Shown here one piece after another: positions 46,704 to 55,681 of a stretch of DNA of 64,000 nucleotides. The number at the start of each line of letters is the position of its first letter. Position 1 is the stretch's first letter. Source of the DNA: Hydrogenophaga palleronii NBRC 102513 (GTDB taxonomy: Bacteria; Pseudomonadota; Gammaproteobacteria; Burkholderiales; Burkholderiaceae_C). A program made the translations under genes and the position numbers. Below the pieces are notes generated by a model that did not search any database, was not told the origin of the DNA, and saw nothing but the letters and a program-made list of their open reading frames with translations. The stretch is taken from NCBI RefSeq assembly GCF_001571225.1, contig NZ_BCTJ01000001.1:1-64000 (forward strand), given 5' to 3'.

Positions 46704-47090
46704 TCAGCCGGCCTGCTGCAGTTCCCGCACCAGATCCACCGTGAGCGGCTTGGTGAGAAACCCCCGGATCAGGGGCTGCTCGGCGGCGAGCGCCTTGTCC
46801 GACGCGGCGTCGGACGAGGTCAGCATCATCACCACCACCTGGGGCCGGTGGCGCAGCAGCGGAGCGGCCAGGCGCGCGAACTCGAAGCCGTTCATCTGCG
46901 GCATGTTGATGTCGAGGAACAGGCAGGTGCGCAGGGTGAGCGGGTCGGCCTGCAGAAAGGCCAGGGCGTCGGCGCCGGATTCGAACACGCGCAGCTCGCC
47001 GGTGAAGCCGCTGCGCCGGATCATGATCTCGTGGAAGACGTTGTCGGCCTCGCTGTCGTCGACCAGGATGAAGCGCTCGTAACGGTTCAT
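46704..47090 (-). CDS. Single-domain response regulator
   Basis: 128-residue receiver domain with acidic pocket D11/D12, phospho-acceptor D60 (FLDINMPQMNG), T91 and K114 (TKPL). No output domain. The Rcp1/CheY-like form usually acts by protein contact. It overlaps the histidine-kinase gene by 4 bp (ATGA) and is almost certainly its partner. ATG 47090 is used; the longer in-frame ORF is a shadow of the kinase gene. Confidence 0.92.
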   Translation of the reverse strand: MNRYERFILVDDSEADNVFHEIMIRRSGFTGELRVFESGADALAFLQADPLTLRTCLFLDINMPQMNGFEFARLAAPLLRHRPQVVVMMLTSSDAASDKALAAEQPLIRGFLTKPLTVDLVRELQQAG

Positions 47091-48727
47091 GGTGGTGCTC
47101 CTGCGGAACGGCTTGCGCCACGCGCCACGGGCAGGTGCAGGGTAAAGCGGCTGCCTTCGCCCGGCACCGATTGCAGCGTGATGTGGCCACCGTGCAGCGC
47201 GGCAATGCGCTGGCAGATCGACAGGCCCAGGCCCGAGCCGTCGTGTTGCCGGCGCAGGTGCATGCGCGTGAAGAGGTTGAACACCTGCGGCTGGTGTTCG
47301 GGCGTGATGCCGATGCCGTTGTCCTTCACCTCGATGCGGTCGAACCCGCCGTGGCGCGCGGCGCGCACGCGAACACGGGGCGGCACCCCGGGGCGCGCGA
47401 ACTTCAGGCCGTTGGCTATCAGGTTCTGCAGCGCGATGCGCAGCAACGACGCGTCGGCCTGCACCATGGGCAGGTTTTCGGCTTCCACCGCGCCGCCGCT
47501 GGCGGTGAGCGCGGCGGCGAGGTCGTCGCTCACCTGTTGCACCACACAGGCCAGGTTGACCGGTGCGCTGACCAGGGCGTGCTGTTCCAGGCGCACGTAG
47601 TGCAGCAGATCGTCCAGCAGCGCGGCCATGCGCCGGCCACCGGCGTGCACGAAGCCGAGGTAACGCTGCGCTTCGGGCGGCAGGGCCTGCTGGTGGTCGG
47701 CCTGCAGCAGGGCGGCGAAGTTGTTGATGGAGTTGATCGGCTCGCGCAGGTCGTGCGACATGATGTGGATGAAGCGCTCCTGCTCCAGCGTCTTCTGTTC
47801 GAGCAGGGCCACGGCTTCGTGCAGATGGGCCTCGCGCATGCGCAGGTCTTCCACATCCTGCGCCCGCAACACCACGCCGATCACCGCACCGGCGGCGTCG
47901 CGCACCGGCATCAGGTCCACATGCACATGGCGCGCGCCGCGGCCCGGGAACAGGGTGCGGCGCTGGTAGGAGGTGGTCTCGCCGGTGAGGGCGCGGTCCA
48001 GATGGGGCTGGATCACGTGGCGGAAGGGCTCGTCGCCCACGTGTTCGGGCAGTCCCCGGCCGATGATCTCTTCGCGCGTGCAACCCCAATAGGCGAGAAA
48101 GGTGTCGTTGACGTGGCGGTAGATGTACTGCGCATCCACGTAAGCCTGCAGGTCAAGCCCGGCAATCGCCATTGCCGTGAGCTGCGCGTGTTGCAGGCAC
48201 ACCGCCTCGGCGGTGAGCTCGTTGGCTTGCCGCTGGGTCTTTTCCTGTTCCAGCAGATCGCTCACCAGGCTGGAGAGTTTGCCCAGCGCGCCGATCTGGG
48301 TCGGGCTGAGCTGGCGCGCCTGGTGGTCGATCACGCACACCGCGCCGAGCACGAAGCCGTCGTCGGTGACGATGGGCGCGCCGGCGTAGAAGCGGGCCTG
48401 GACGGGGCCGGTCACCAGCGGGTTGTCGTGGAAGCGCTCGTCGTGCTGCAGGTCCTCGACGACGGTGACGTTCGATGGGTTCAGAAGGGCGTGCGAGCAG
48501 AACGACACCTCGCGCGAGGTCTGCGCGGCTTCGAAGCCGATGCGCGACTTGAACCACTGCCGGTCGCTGTCGATCAGGGAGATGAGCGCAACCGGGGTGT
48601 CGCAGATGGCCTGGGCCAGGGCCGAGATGTCGTCAAACGCCTTTTGCGGCAGGGTGTCGAGCACACCCAGCCCGTGCAGGCGCGCAAGGCGCTGCATTTC
48701 GTTGGCGGGCGGAGGGGCAATCAGCAT
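47087..48727 (-). CDS. GAF-PAS sensor histidine kinase
   Basis: 546 residues: an N-terminal GAF domain (about 18-165; DSDRQWFKSRIGFEA), a PAS domain (about 185-310), a HisKA helix pair with phospho-accepting H325 in SHDLREPINSINN, and an HATPase domain (about 425-535; NLIANGLKF, DNGIGI, GSGLGLSI). No membrane helix, so it senses a cytosolic or diffusible signal. It lacks the conserved Cys/phytochrome core. Partner of the single-domain receiver downstream. Confidence 0.92.
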   Translation of the reverse strand: MLIAPPPANEMQRLARLHGLGVLDTLPQKAFDDISALAQAICDTPVALISLIDSDRQWFKSRIGFEAAQTSREVSFCSHALLNPSNVTVVEDLQHDERFHDNPLVTGPVQARFYAGAPIVTDDGFVLGAVCVIDHQARQLSPTQIGALGKLSSLVSDLLEQEKTQRQANELTAEAVCLQHAQLTAMAIAGLDLQAYVDAQYIYRHVNDTFLAYWGCTREEIIGRGLPEHVGDEPFRHVIQPHLDRALTGETTSYQRRTLFPGRGARHVHVDLMPVRDAAGAVIGVVLRAQDVEDLRMREAHLHEAVALLEQKTLEQERFIHIMSHDLREPINSINNFAALLQADHQQALPPEAQRYLGFVHAGGRRMAALLDDLLHYVRLEQHALVSAPVNLACVVQQVSDDLAAALTASGGAVEAENLPMVQADASLLRIALQNLIANGLKFARPGVPPRVRVRAARHGGFDRIEVKDNGIGITPEHQPQVFNLFTRMHLRRQHDGSGLGLSICQRIAALHGGHITLQSVPGEGSRFTLHLPVARGASRSAGAPP

Positions 48728-48768
48728 GCGCGGAAACGGGGCAACACGGGGATTTCATGATGGCACAG

Positions 48769-48784
48769 GCCCCTGCGCAGGGGC
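48769..48784. other. 16-bp perfect palindrome between fabG-like and kinase genes
   Basis: GCCCCTGCGCAGGGGC. A second hairpin, CGGTAC-CCTGAA-GTACCG, lies at 48808-48825. Both fall in the 131-bp gap between the reductase stop and the kinase start on the same strand, so they could end the upstream transcript or regulate the kinase. Confidence 0.45.
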
Positions 48785-48858
48785 AGGGGGGCGCCGGCGA
48801 TTTACCCCGGTACCCTGAAGTACCGCACGCCACTACGTCACGGAAAGCCGCCGCTGGA

Positions 48859-49602
48859 TCAGACCGACATGCCGCCCGAGACTTCTATCACGGTGCCGTT
48901 GATGTAGCTGGCCTCGTCGCTGGCCAGGAAGGCATAGACGTTGGCAATCTCTTCGGGCTGGCCGAGGCGGCCGAGCGGCACGCGTTGCTCCATCTCGGTG
49001 ATCACCTTGTCGGGAATGGTGCTCAGGATCGGCGTGGCAATGAAGCCGGGCGCCACCGCGTTGACGCGGATGCCCTTGGGGCCGAGCTCGCGGCTCCAGG
49101 TCTTGGTGAAGCCGATGACGCCAAACTTGCTGGCGGCGTAGTTGGTCTGGCCGAAGTTGCCGTAGATGCCGACCACCGACGAAGCGTTGAGGATCACGCC
49201 GCTGCCCTGCGCGGTCATGGTGTTCACCACCGCCTGCGCGCAATGGAACACGCCGCGCAGGTTGACGTCGATCACTCGGTCGAACTGCTCCAGCGTCATC
49301 TTCTGCAGGCGCGCGTCCTGCGTGATGCCGGCGTTGTTCACCAGCACGTCAATGCGGCCGAAGCGCGCCGTCACCTGCGCGACCACCGCGTCCACCATCT
49401 CCCGCTGCGTCACGTCGATCACGAAACCCGTTGCGGTGGCACCCAGCGCCTCGCACTGCGCCACCGCCGCGTCCACCCCGGCCTGCTGCACATCGCAGAC
49501 CACCACGCTGGCGCCTTCGCGCGCGAACTTGAGGGCGGTGGCCAGGCCGATGCCTTGCGCAGCACCGGTGATGAGGCAGACTTTTCCGTCGAGACGTTTC
49601 AT
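48859..49602 (-). CDS. fabG: SDR-family beta-ketoacyl/acetoacetyl-CoA reductase
   Basis: 247-residue NAD(P)-dependent reductase. Cofactor motif TGAAQGIG (12-19), NNAG (89-92), catalytic Ser141/142, Y155 and K159 (YAASK) are intact. FabG and PhaB types share these features; with fadB and fadA downstream and upstream, a role in 3-oxoacyl-CoA or beta-oxidation metabolism is plausible, but fatty-acid synthesis cannot be excluded. Start ATG 49602. Confidence 0.85.
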   Translation of the reverse strand: MKRLDGKVCLITGAAQGIGLATALKFAREGASVVVCDVQQAGVDAAVAQCEALGATATGFVIDVTQREMVDAVVAQVTARFGRIDVLVNNAGITQDARLQKMTLEQFDRVIDVNLRGVFHCAQAVVNTMTAQGSGVILNASSVVGIYGNFGQTNYAASKFGVIGFTKTWSRELGPKGIRVNAVAPGFIATPILSTIPDKVITEMEQRVPLGRLGQPEEIANVYAFLASDEASYINGTVIEVSGGMSV

Positions 49603-49670
49603 GGGATTGAGTTGAGGGTTTGAAAGGGCTGCCCCGCTGTGGCGACCAACGCCGCGCGTGAGGGGCGGTC

Positions 49671-49761
49671 AGATCCAGAGACAGCGAGGGTCCGGCTTCG
49701 CCGGCCCCAACTGTCGTCCCCCTTCAGGGGGAAGGCGCCGCAGGCGACGCAGGGGGTGCTC
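49671..49761 (-). repeat. 3' hairpin repeat, copy 1 (after fadB)
   Basis: Contains GGGTCCGGCTTCGCCGGCCC, a hairpin with arms CCGGC/GCCGG, then CCCCCTTCAGGGGG and GGCGCCGCAGGCGACGC, ending immediately at the fadB stop codon. Closely related to the element at 55569-55681; 19 of 20 bases of the first block agree. Confidence 0.65.
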
Positions 49762-51915
49762 CTAATACTTCGGCTGGTGCTGCCGGATCGCAGCCTTCAC
49801 CGCGTCGTCGAGCACAAAGCCCGCGCCGTGGCGCGTGGCCAGTTCGGCGCAGCGGCGCTCGAAAGCCTCGATGCCGGTACCGTAGATGAACTGCAGCGCA
49901 CCACCCGTCCAGGCCGGGAAGCCGATGCCGAAGATGGAGCCGATGTTGCCGTCGTGCACCGAGGTGAGCACACCTTCGGCCAGGCAACGCGCCGTCTCCA
50001 CCGACTGGCGGTACAGCAGGCGGTCCTTGATGTCCTGCAGCTCCCAGGGCTGGTCGGGTTTTTCGAACAGCGGCTTGAGCTCGGCCCAGAGCTGCTTCTT
50101 CTGCCCGGCGGGGTAGTCGTAAAAGCCGCCACCGCCCGCACGGCCCGGGCGCCTGAGTTCATTGACCATCCGCTCCACCAGCAGCTCGCCCGGCGCGGCC
50201 TCGTAGCGGCGGCCTTCTTTCTCGAAGTCGGCGCGGGTCTGGTCCAGCACGTGCACCGAGAGCGAGAGCGCGGTCTCGTCGAGCACCGCCAGCGGGCCCA
50301 CCGGCATGCCGATCTGCAGGGCCGCGTTTTCGATCACTGGCGCCGGCACACCTTCGCCCAGCAGGGCCGCGCCCTCCATCACGTAGGTGCCGAAGGTGCG
50401 GCTGGTGTAGAAGCCACGCGAATCGTTCACCACGATGGGCAGCTTGCCCAGCGCCTGCACGTAGTCGTAGGCGCGTGCGATGGTCTCGTTGTCGGTCTCC
50501 TTGCCGCGGATGATTTCCACCAGCTTCATCTTGTCCACCGGGCTGAAGAAGTGGATGCCGACAAAACGCTGCGGCCGGCTGCTGGCCTGCGCCAGGCCGG
50601 AGATCGGCAGGGTGGAGGTGTTGCTGGCGAAGAAGCCGCCGGCGGCGAGCTGGGGCTCGGCCTCCTTGGTCACCGCGGCCTTGAGTTCGCGGTTCTCGAA
50701 CACCGCCTCGATGATCAGCTCGCAGCCCTTGAGGTCGCCCGGGTGGTCGGTGGGGTGGATGCGGTCGAGCAGCTCGCGCTGGTCTTGCGCGCTCATGCGG
50801 CCCTTGTCGACGCGCGCCTGCGTGAGCTTCTGGCTGTAGGACTTGCCGCGCTCGGCGGTCTCCAGGCTCACGTCTTCCAGCACCGTCTGGATGCCGCGGC
50901 TGGCCTGCGCGTAGGCGATGCCCGCACCCATCATGCCGGCGCCCAGGATGCCGACCTTCTTCGGCTTGAAGCGCGAGATATCCTTCGGCCGCGACTGCCC
51001 GCTCTTGATCGCGTTCAGGTTGAAGAAGAAGGTGTTGATCATGTTCTTGGCCACCGGGCTCACGATCAGCCGCGCCAGGTAACGGCTTTCGATGCGGCAG
51101 GCGGTGTCGTAGTCGACCATGGCACCTTCGGCCATGGCCGCCAGCGCGGCCTCGGGCGCGGGGTAGAGCCCACGTGTCTTCTGCTTGAGCATGGCGGGCG
51201 CCACGGTCAGCATGCCGGCGATCTTTGGGTTGCTCGGCGTGCCGCCCGGAATCTTGTAGTCCTTCTGGTCCCAGGGCTGGCGCGACTGCGGGTGCGCCGC
51301 GATCCAGGCCAGCGCCGCGCTGCGCATCGTCGTGGCCACGTCGTTGCCGGGCGCCACCAGCTCGTGCACCAGGCCAAGCTCGAGCGCCTCGCGCGGGTTG
51401 AACAACTGGCTTTCCAGAATGTAGGGCTGCGCGCCGGCCAGGCCGAGCAGGCGAACCATCTTGGTGATGCCGGTGGCGCCGGGGATCAGGCCCAGCGTGA
51501 TCTCTGGCAGGCCGAGCTGGATCTTGGGGTCGCTCACCGCGATGCGGTGGTGGCCCACCAGCGCCACCTCCCAGCCACCGCCGAGCGCCGCGCCGTTGAT
51601 GCAGCTCACCACCGGCACACCCAGGGTTTCCAGCGTGCGGAAGTTCTTCTTGGTCTGCTCGATTTCGGCGAACACATGTGCCGCGTCGCTGGCCTGCAGG
51701 CGCATCGTGCCTTTGAGGTCGGCGCCGGCGAAGAAGGTGGTCTTGGCCGAGGCCAGGATGATGCCCTTGATGTCGGCGCAGTCGCGCATCACCTGCGCGG
51801 TGACCTCGGTAAGGTCGGCCTGCCATTGGGCGCACATGGTGTTGACCGGCGAGCCTTCCTCATCGAAGGTGATGGTGGCGATGCCGTCGGCGAGTTCGTA
51901 GCGGATGGTTTTCAT
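49762..51915 (-). CDS. fadB: FadB/FadJ-like 3-hydroxyacyl-CoA dehydrogenase/enoyl-CoA hydratase
   Basis: 717-residue multifunctional beta-oxidation enzyme. N-terminal enoyl-CoA hydratase fold (about 1-190; CINGAALGGGWEVAL), then a 3-hydroxyacyl-CoA dehydrogenase with NAD motif GILGAGMMGAGIA (about 317-330) and the C-terminal helical dimer domains. Start ATG 51915 begins at the hydratase fold; the in-frame upstream part to 52056 lies in the fadA 3' region. Paired with the thiolase gene upstream (103-bp gap). Confidence 0.95.
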   Translation of the reverse strand: MKTIRYELADGIATITFDEEGSPVNTMCAQWQADLTEVTAQVMRDCADIKGIILASAKTTFFAGADLKGTMRLQASDAAHVFAEIEQTKKNFRTLETLGVPVVSCINGAALGGGWEVALVGHHRIAVSDPKIQLGLPEITLGLIPGATGITKMVRLLGLAGAQPYILESQLFNPREALELGLVHELVAPGNDVATTMRSAALAWIAAHPQSRQPWDQKDYKIPGGTPSNPKIAGMLTVAPAMLKQKTRGLYPAPEAALAAMAEGAMVDYDTACRIESRYLARLIVSPVAKNMINTFFFNLNAIKSGQSRPKDISRFKPKKVGILGAGMMGAGIAYAQASRGIQTVLEDVSLETAERGKSYSQKLTQARVDKGRMSAQDQRELLDRIHPTDHPGDLKGCELIIEAVFENRELKAAVTKEAEPQLAAGGFFASNTSTLPISGLAQASSRPQRFVGIHFFSPVDKMKLVEIIRGKETDNETIARAYDYVQALGKLPIVVNDSRGFYTSRTFGTYVMEGAALLGEGVPAPVIENAALQIGMPVGPLAVLDETALSLSVHVLDQTRADFEKEGRRYEAAPGELLVERMVNELRRPGRAGGGGFYDYPAGQKKQLWAELKPLFEKPDQPWELQDIKDRLLYRQSVETARCLAEGVLTSVHDGNIGSIFGIGFPAWTGGALQFIYGTGIEAFERRCAELATRHGAGFVLDDAVKAAIRQHQPKY

Positions 51916-51960
51916 CGTTTCGCTTTCAAAGGTCTTGCTGTCCAGAAACACCGCGCAGCT

Positions 51961-52018
51961 GCAGGTGCAGCTCCCCCACAGGGGTGACGCGCCGATGGTG
52001 CGGCGCGGGGGAGGGTCG
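51961..52018 (-). repeat. 3' hairpin repeat, related copy 2 (after fadA)
   Basis: Arms CTCCCCC (51971-51977) and GGGGGAG (52007-52013) enclose an inner stem GCGCCG/CGGCGC (51989-51994/52001-52006), directly after the fadA stop. On the minus strand GCCGCACCATCGGCGC matches GGCGCACCTTCGGCGC of copy 3 in 14 of 16 positions. It lacks the GGGTCCGGC block. Confidence 0.5.
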
Positions 52019-53224
52019 TCAGACCCTTTCAACAACCGTCGCGATGCCCATGCCACCGCCGACGCACAGCGTGGCCAGGCCGTAGCGCAGCTGGCGGCGG
52101 TGCAGCTCGTCGATCAACGTGCCGAGGATCATGGCGCCCGTGGCACCCAGCGGGTGGCCGAGCGCGATGGCACCGCCGTTCACGTTCACCTTCTCGTGCG
52201 GCACGCCCAGTTCTTTCATGAACTTCATGGGCACGGCGGCAAAGGCCTCGTTCACTTCGAACAGGTCGATCTGGTCGATGGTGAGGCCGGCCTTGGCCAG
52301 CGCCTTGCGCGCCGCCGGCATCGGGCCGGTGAGCATGATGGTGGGGTCGGCACCCGAGAGCGCGGCCGAGACGATGCGCGCGCGCGGCGTGAGGCCATGC
52401 GCCTTGCCGGCGGCGTCGCTGCCGATCAGCACCGCGGTGGCGCCATCGACGATGCCCGATGAGTTGCCCGCGTGGTGCACATGGTGGATGCGTTCAACCT
52501 GCGGGTAACGCTGCAGCGCCACCGCATCAAAACCCATGCCGCCCAGCTGCTCGAACGCCGGCTTGAGCGAGGCCAGGCCGTCCAGCGTGGTCTGCGGTTT
52601 GATGAACTCGTCTTCGTCCAGGATGCTCTGGCCCAGGAAGTCGGTCACCGGCACCACCGAACCCTTGAAGTACCCGGCGGCGCGTGCGGCGGCGGCGCGC
52701 TTCTGCGATTCGAGCGCGTAGGCGTCCACGTCTTCACGGCGGAAACCTTCCAGGGTGGCGATCAGGTCGGCGCCAATGCCTTGTGGCACGAAGAGGGTGT
52801 CGCTGTTGGTCTGCGGGTCTTGCGCCCAGGCGCCGCCGTCGGAGCCGATGGGCACACGGCTCATGCTCTCCACGCCGCCGGCCACCACCAGGTCTTCCCA
52901 GCCGCTGCGCACCTTCATCGCCGCCAGGTTCACTGCCTCCAGGCCGGAGGCGCAGAAGCGGTTGATCTGCACGCCCGAGCAGCGCCAGTCCCAGCCGGCC
53001 TTGAGCGCGGCCACCTTGGCGATCACCGAGCCCTGTTCGCCGATGGGCGAGACCACGCCCATCACCACGTCGTCCACCGCGCCGGTGTCGAAACCGTTGC
53101 GCCGCTGCAACTGGGTGAGCACACCGGCCAGCAGGTCGATCGGCTTGACCTCGTGCAGGCTGCCGTCCTTTTTGCCCTTGCCGCGCGGCGTGCGCACGGC
53201 ATCGAATACGAATGCTTCGCTCAT
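52019..53224 (-). CDS. fadA: Acetyl-CoA acyltransferase (thiolase, FadA-like)
   Basis: 401-residue 3-ketoacyl-CoA thiolase. Catalytic Cys91 is in [10 protein letters not shown], the second catalytic pair is in [15 protein letters not shown] and CVGGGMG (C-terminal Cys). It performs the last step of beta-oxidation with the FadB-like protein downstream. Divergent from an acyl-CoA dehydrogenase gene; the 109-bp gap likely controls both. ATG 53224 follows AGGAGACACC. Confidence 0.95.
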   Translation of the reverse strand: MSEAFVFDAVRTPRGKGKKDGSLHEVKPIDLLAGVLTQLQRRNGFDTGAVDDVVMGVVSPIGEQGSVIAKVAALKAGWDWRCSGVQINRFCASGLEAVNLAAMKVRSGWEDLVVAGGVESMSRVPIGSDGGAWAQDPQTNSDTLFVPQGIGADLIATLEGFRREDVDAYALESQKRAAAARAAGYFKGSVVPVTDFLGQSILDEDEFIKPQTTLDGLASLKPAFEQLGGMGFDAVALQRYPQVERIHHVHHAGNSSGIVDGATAVLIGSDAAGKAHGLTPRARIVSAALSGADPTIMLTGPMPAARKALAKAGLTIDQIDLFEVNEAFAAVPMKFMKELGVPHEKVNVNGGAIALGHPLGATGAMILGTLIDELHRRQLRYGLATLCVGGGMGIATVVERV

Positions 53225-53268
53225 GGTGTCTCCTGGGGGGAATCCGGGGGGAACGCGGGTGCCGAATC

Positions 53269-53327
53269 AGTATAGACTTTTGCCGAGCATCTGCTTTCCT
53301 AAATTCCATGCGACCAGTCTGATAGGT
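53269..53327. promoter_or_regulatory. Divergent fadA/acd control region
   Basis: A TATACT box on the minus strand (53269-53274) could serve fadA. A 15-bp imperfect dyad ACCAGTCTGATAGGT (53313-53327; symmetric at ACC..TC.GA..GGT) sits just before the acd start. Plausible fatty-acid-responsive operator, but no regulator gene lies beside it. Confidence 0.3.
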
Positions 53328-53333
53328 GACACC

Positions 53334-54497
53334 ATGATCGAAAGAACCCTGTTCAACGCCGACCACGAAGCCTTCCGCGACAGCTTCCGAAAGTTCATCG
53401 ACAAGGAAATCGCGCCGCACCACGAGGCCTGGGAGGAGCAGGGTTATGTGGACCGCGCGGTGTGGAGCAAGGCCGGGGAGAACGGCTTTCTCGGCATGAG
53501 CCTGCCCGAGGCGTATGGCGGCTCGGATGCCGACAAGTTGTATTCGGTGGTGCAGATGGAAGAGATCGCGCGCAGCGGCTTCACCGGCATCGGCTTCGGC
53601 CTGCACAGCGAGATCGTGGCGCCGTACATCCTGCACTACGGCACCGAAGCGCAGAAGGCAAAGTACCTGCCCCAACTCGCCAGCGGCGAGATGGTGGGTG
53701 CCATCGCCATGAGCGAGCCCGCTGCCGGCAGCGACCTGCAGGGCGTCAAGAGCACCGCCATCCAACAGGCCGACGGCAGTTACCTGCTCAACGGCAGCAA
53801 GACCTTCATCACCAACGGCTGGCATGCCGACCTGGTGATCGTGGTCGCCAAGACCGACCCGAGCGCGGGCGCCAAGGGCACCAGCCTGTTGCTGGTGGAG
53901 CGTGGCATGCCGGGCTTTGAAAAAGGCAAACGCCTGAAGAAGCTGGGCATGAAGGCGCAGGACACCTCGGAACTGTTCTTCAACAACGTGAACGTGCCGG
54001 CCGAGAACCTGCTGGGCGGCCCGGCCATGGAAGGGCGCGGCTTCATCTGCCTGATGGAACAGCTGCCCTGGGAGCGGCTGCAGATCGCCATCGGCGCGGT
54101 GGCGGCGGCGCAGGCCGCCATCGACTGGACGGTGCAGTACACCAGGGACCGCAAGGTGTTCGGCCAGCCCGTAGCGCAGTACCAGAACACGCGCTACACG
54201 CTGGCCGAGCTGCAGACCGAGGTGCAGGTGGCGCGCGTGTTCGTCGACAAGTGCTGCGAGCTCATCGTGGACGGCAAGCTCGACACCGCCACCGCCAGCA
54301 TGGCCAAGTACTGGTGCTCCGACCTGCAGTGCAAGGTGATGGACGAATGCCTGCAGCTGCACGGCGGCTACGGCTACATGTGGGAATATCCCATCACCCG
54401 TGCCTACGCCGACGCGCGTGTGCAGCGCATCTACGGCGGCACGAATGAAATCATGAAGGAAGTGATTTCGCGCAGCATGGGCCTGGGCGCACGGTGA
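53334..54497 (+). CDS. Acyl-CoA dehydrogenase, long-chain/isovaleryl type
   Basis: 387-residue FAD enzyme performing the first, alpha-beta dehydrogenation step of acyl-CoA oxidation. AYGGSDADKLYSVVQMEE, MSEPAAGSDLQG and LHGGYGYMWEYP are typical. The C-terminal motif is IYGGTNEI: the catalytic Glu of medium-chain enzymes (IYEGT) is replaced by Gly, so the base is likely E247 in PWERL, as in LCAD and isovaleryl enzymes. Start ATG 53334; the longer upstream in-frame ORF crosses the fadA control region. Confidence 0.93.
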   Translation: MIERTLFNADHEAFRDSFRKFIDKEIAPHHEAWEEQGYVDRAVWSKAGENGFLGMSLPEAYGGSDADKLYSVVQMEEIARSGFTGIGFGLHSEIVAPYILHYGTEAQKAKYLPQLASGEMVGAIAMSEPAAGSDLQGVKSTAIQQADGSYLLNGSKTFITNGWHADLVIVVAKTDPSAGAKGTSLLLVERGMPGFEKGKRLKKLGMKAQDTSELFFNNVNVPAENLLGGPAMEGRGFICLMEQLPWERLQIAIGAVAAAQAAIDWTVQYTRDRKVFGQPVAQYQNTRYTLAELQTEVQVARVFVDKCCELIVDGKLDTATASMAKYWCSDLQCKVMDECLQLHGGYGYMWEYPITRAYADARVQRIYGGTNEIMKEVISRSMGLGAR

Positions 54498-54874
54498 ATG
54501 CGATGGGGCTCGGCATCACCACCCCGATTTTGCGCAGCTTCGACGAAGCCAGGGCGCGCGAGTTCTACCTGGATTTCCTCGGCTTCAAGATCGACTGGGA
54601 GCACCGCTTCGAGCCCGGCTTTCCGCTCTACATGCAGGTCTCGCGCGACGGCTGCGTGCTGCACCTGACCGAGCACCACGGCGACTGTTGCCCGGGCGCG
54701 GCGGTGCGCATCCAGACCGACCAGCTGGACGCGTTGCACGCGCAACTCACCGAGGCGAACTACAAGTACGCCAAACCCGGCATTGAGAACATGCCCTGGG
54801 ACAGCCGGGAGTTGACGGTGCACGACCCGTTCGGCAACCGCCTGGTGTTTGTGGAAGTGGCGCCGCTGGACTGA
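54494..54874 (+). CDS. Glyoxalase/bleomycin-resistance fold (VOC) protein
   Basis: 126-residue VOC-superfamily protein. SFDEARAREFYLDFLGFKI and VHDPFGNRLVFVE are typical beta-alpha-beta-beta-beta elements with a metal-binding Glu near the C-terminus. Members are isomerases, dioxygenases or drug-binding proteins. It starts with GTG 54494 overlapping the acyl-CoA dehydrogenase stop (GTGA), or ATG 54503; translational coupling is likely. Confidence 0.82.
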   Translation: MNAMGLGITTPILRSFDEARAREFYLDFLGFKIDWEHRFEPGFPLYMQVSRDGCVLHLTEHHGDCCPGAAVRIQTDQLDALHAQLTEANYKYAKPGIENMPWDSRELTVHDPFGNRLVFVEVAPLD

Positions 54875-54889
54875 CGGCGCTTTGGCGCG

Positions 54890-55519
54890 TCAGAGCGCGA
54901 TGGTCTGGCGCAGCGCCACGCCTTCGGGCGCTTCGTAGTCGGCCAGCAACCAGGCCCGAGCAGGGTGTTGCGACGCCTCCTGCAGCAGGCCGCGCAGGAA
55001 GCGGATCGAGGGCGCGTCCAGCGCTGCAAACGGCTGGTCGATCAGCGTCAGCGGCGTGCCGGCAGCAAATGCGGCGCTCAGCCAGACTTTGCGCCGGCTG
55101 CCGGTGGACAACATATACATCGGCTTGGCCAGGTGCGGTGCCAGGCCAAAGCCCTCAATCAGTGCGGGCAGCGCTGCGCTGTCGAAGTTCGGGTAGTGGT
55201 GGCTCAGGCTGTCCAGGTAACACTGGGCCGCCAGCGCGTCGTGGGCCTCGGTCTGCGGGTCGATCCAGAACACCTGGTGGCGGTAGGCGTCGTGGTGCTC
55301 GGCGAGTTCGATGCCGTTCAAGGTGAACGTGCCGGCGTCGGCGTTCTGCGCGCCGGCGAGAAGGCGCAACAGCGTGCTCTTGCCGCTGCCGTCATCGCCC
55401 TGCACGAGGGTGACACCGGGTGCGATGTCGAGGGACAGGCCGTCGAACAAGCGCTGTTCGGACCAGCCGAACCGCAAGCCCTTGACCTGCAGGATGGGTT
55501 CTTCAGGATCGGTGTTCAT
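54890..55519 (-). CDS. Orphan ABC-type ATPase
   Basis: 209-residue ABC ATPase with Walker A GDDGSGKST (41-49) and a CcmA-like overall size. The signature is LSTGSRRKV instead of LSGGQ, and Walker B reads LTLIDQPFAALDA. No permease or substrate-binding protein is encoded beside it. It could power heme export, lipoprotein export or a non-transport function; context gives no clear choice. Confidence 0.8.
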   Translation of the reverse strand: MNTDPEEPILQVKGLRFGWSEQRLFDGLSLDIAPGVTLVQGDDGSGKSTLLRLLAGAQNADAGTFTLNGIELAEHHDAYRHQVFWIDPQTEAHDALAAQCYLDSLSHHYPNFDSAALPALIEGFGLAPHLAKPMYMLSTGSRRKVWLSAAFAAGTPLTLIDQPFAALDAPSIRFLRGLLQEASQHPARAWLLADYEAPEGVALRQTIAL

Positions 55520-55568
55520 ATCCGTTTTTCAATGCGCCGGAGCGCGACCCATGCCGCAGCAGCCGCGC

Positions 55569-55681
55569 AGACCAGAGGCAGCAAGGGTCCGGCTGCGCCG
55601 GCCCAAGCTGCGGTCCCCCTCGAAGCGCCGAAGGTGCGCCACGGAGGGGGAAGCCGCAAAGCGGCGCAGGGGGTGTCCAAG
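55569..55681 (-). repeat. 3' hairpin repeat, copy 3 (after gspB-like gene)
   Basis: Contains GGGTCCGGCTGCGCCGGCCC and an outer pair CCCCCT/AGGGGG enclosing CGAAGCGCCGAAGGTGCGCC. It ends with GGCGCAGGGGGTG right at the stop codon of the minus-strand gene, in the same orientation as copy 1. Confidence 0.65.

Noticed and set aside
52755-53333. N-terminal extension of the acyl-CoA dehydrogenase frame into fadA
   Set aside because: It is antisense to fadA and crosses its control region; the protein fold starts at ATG 53334.
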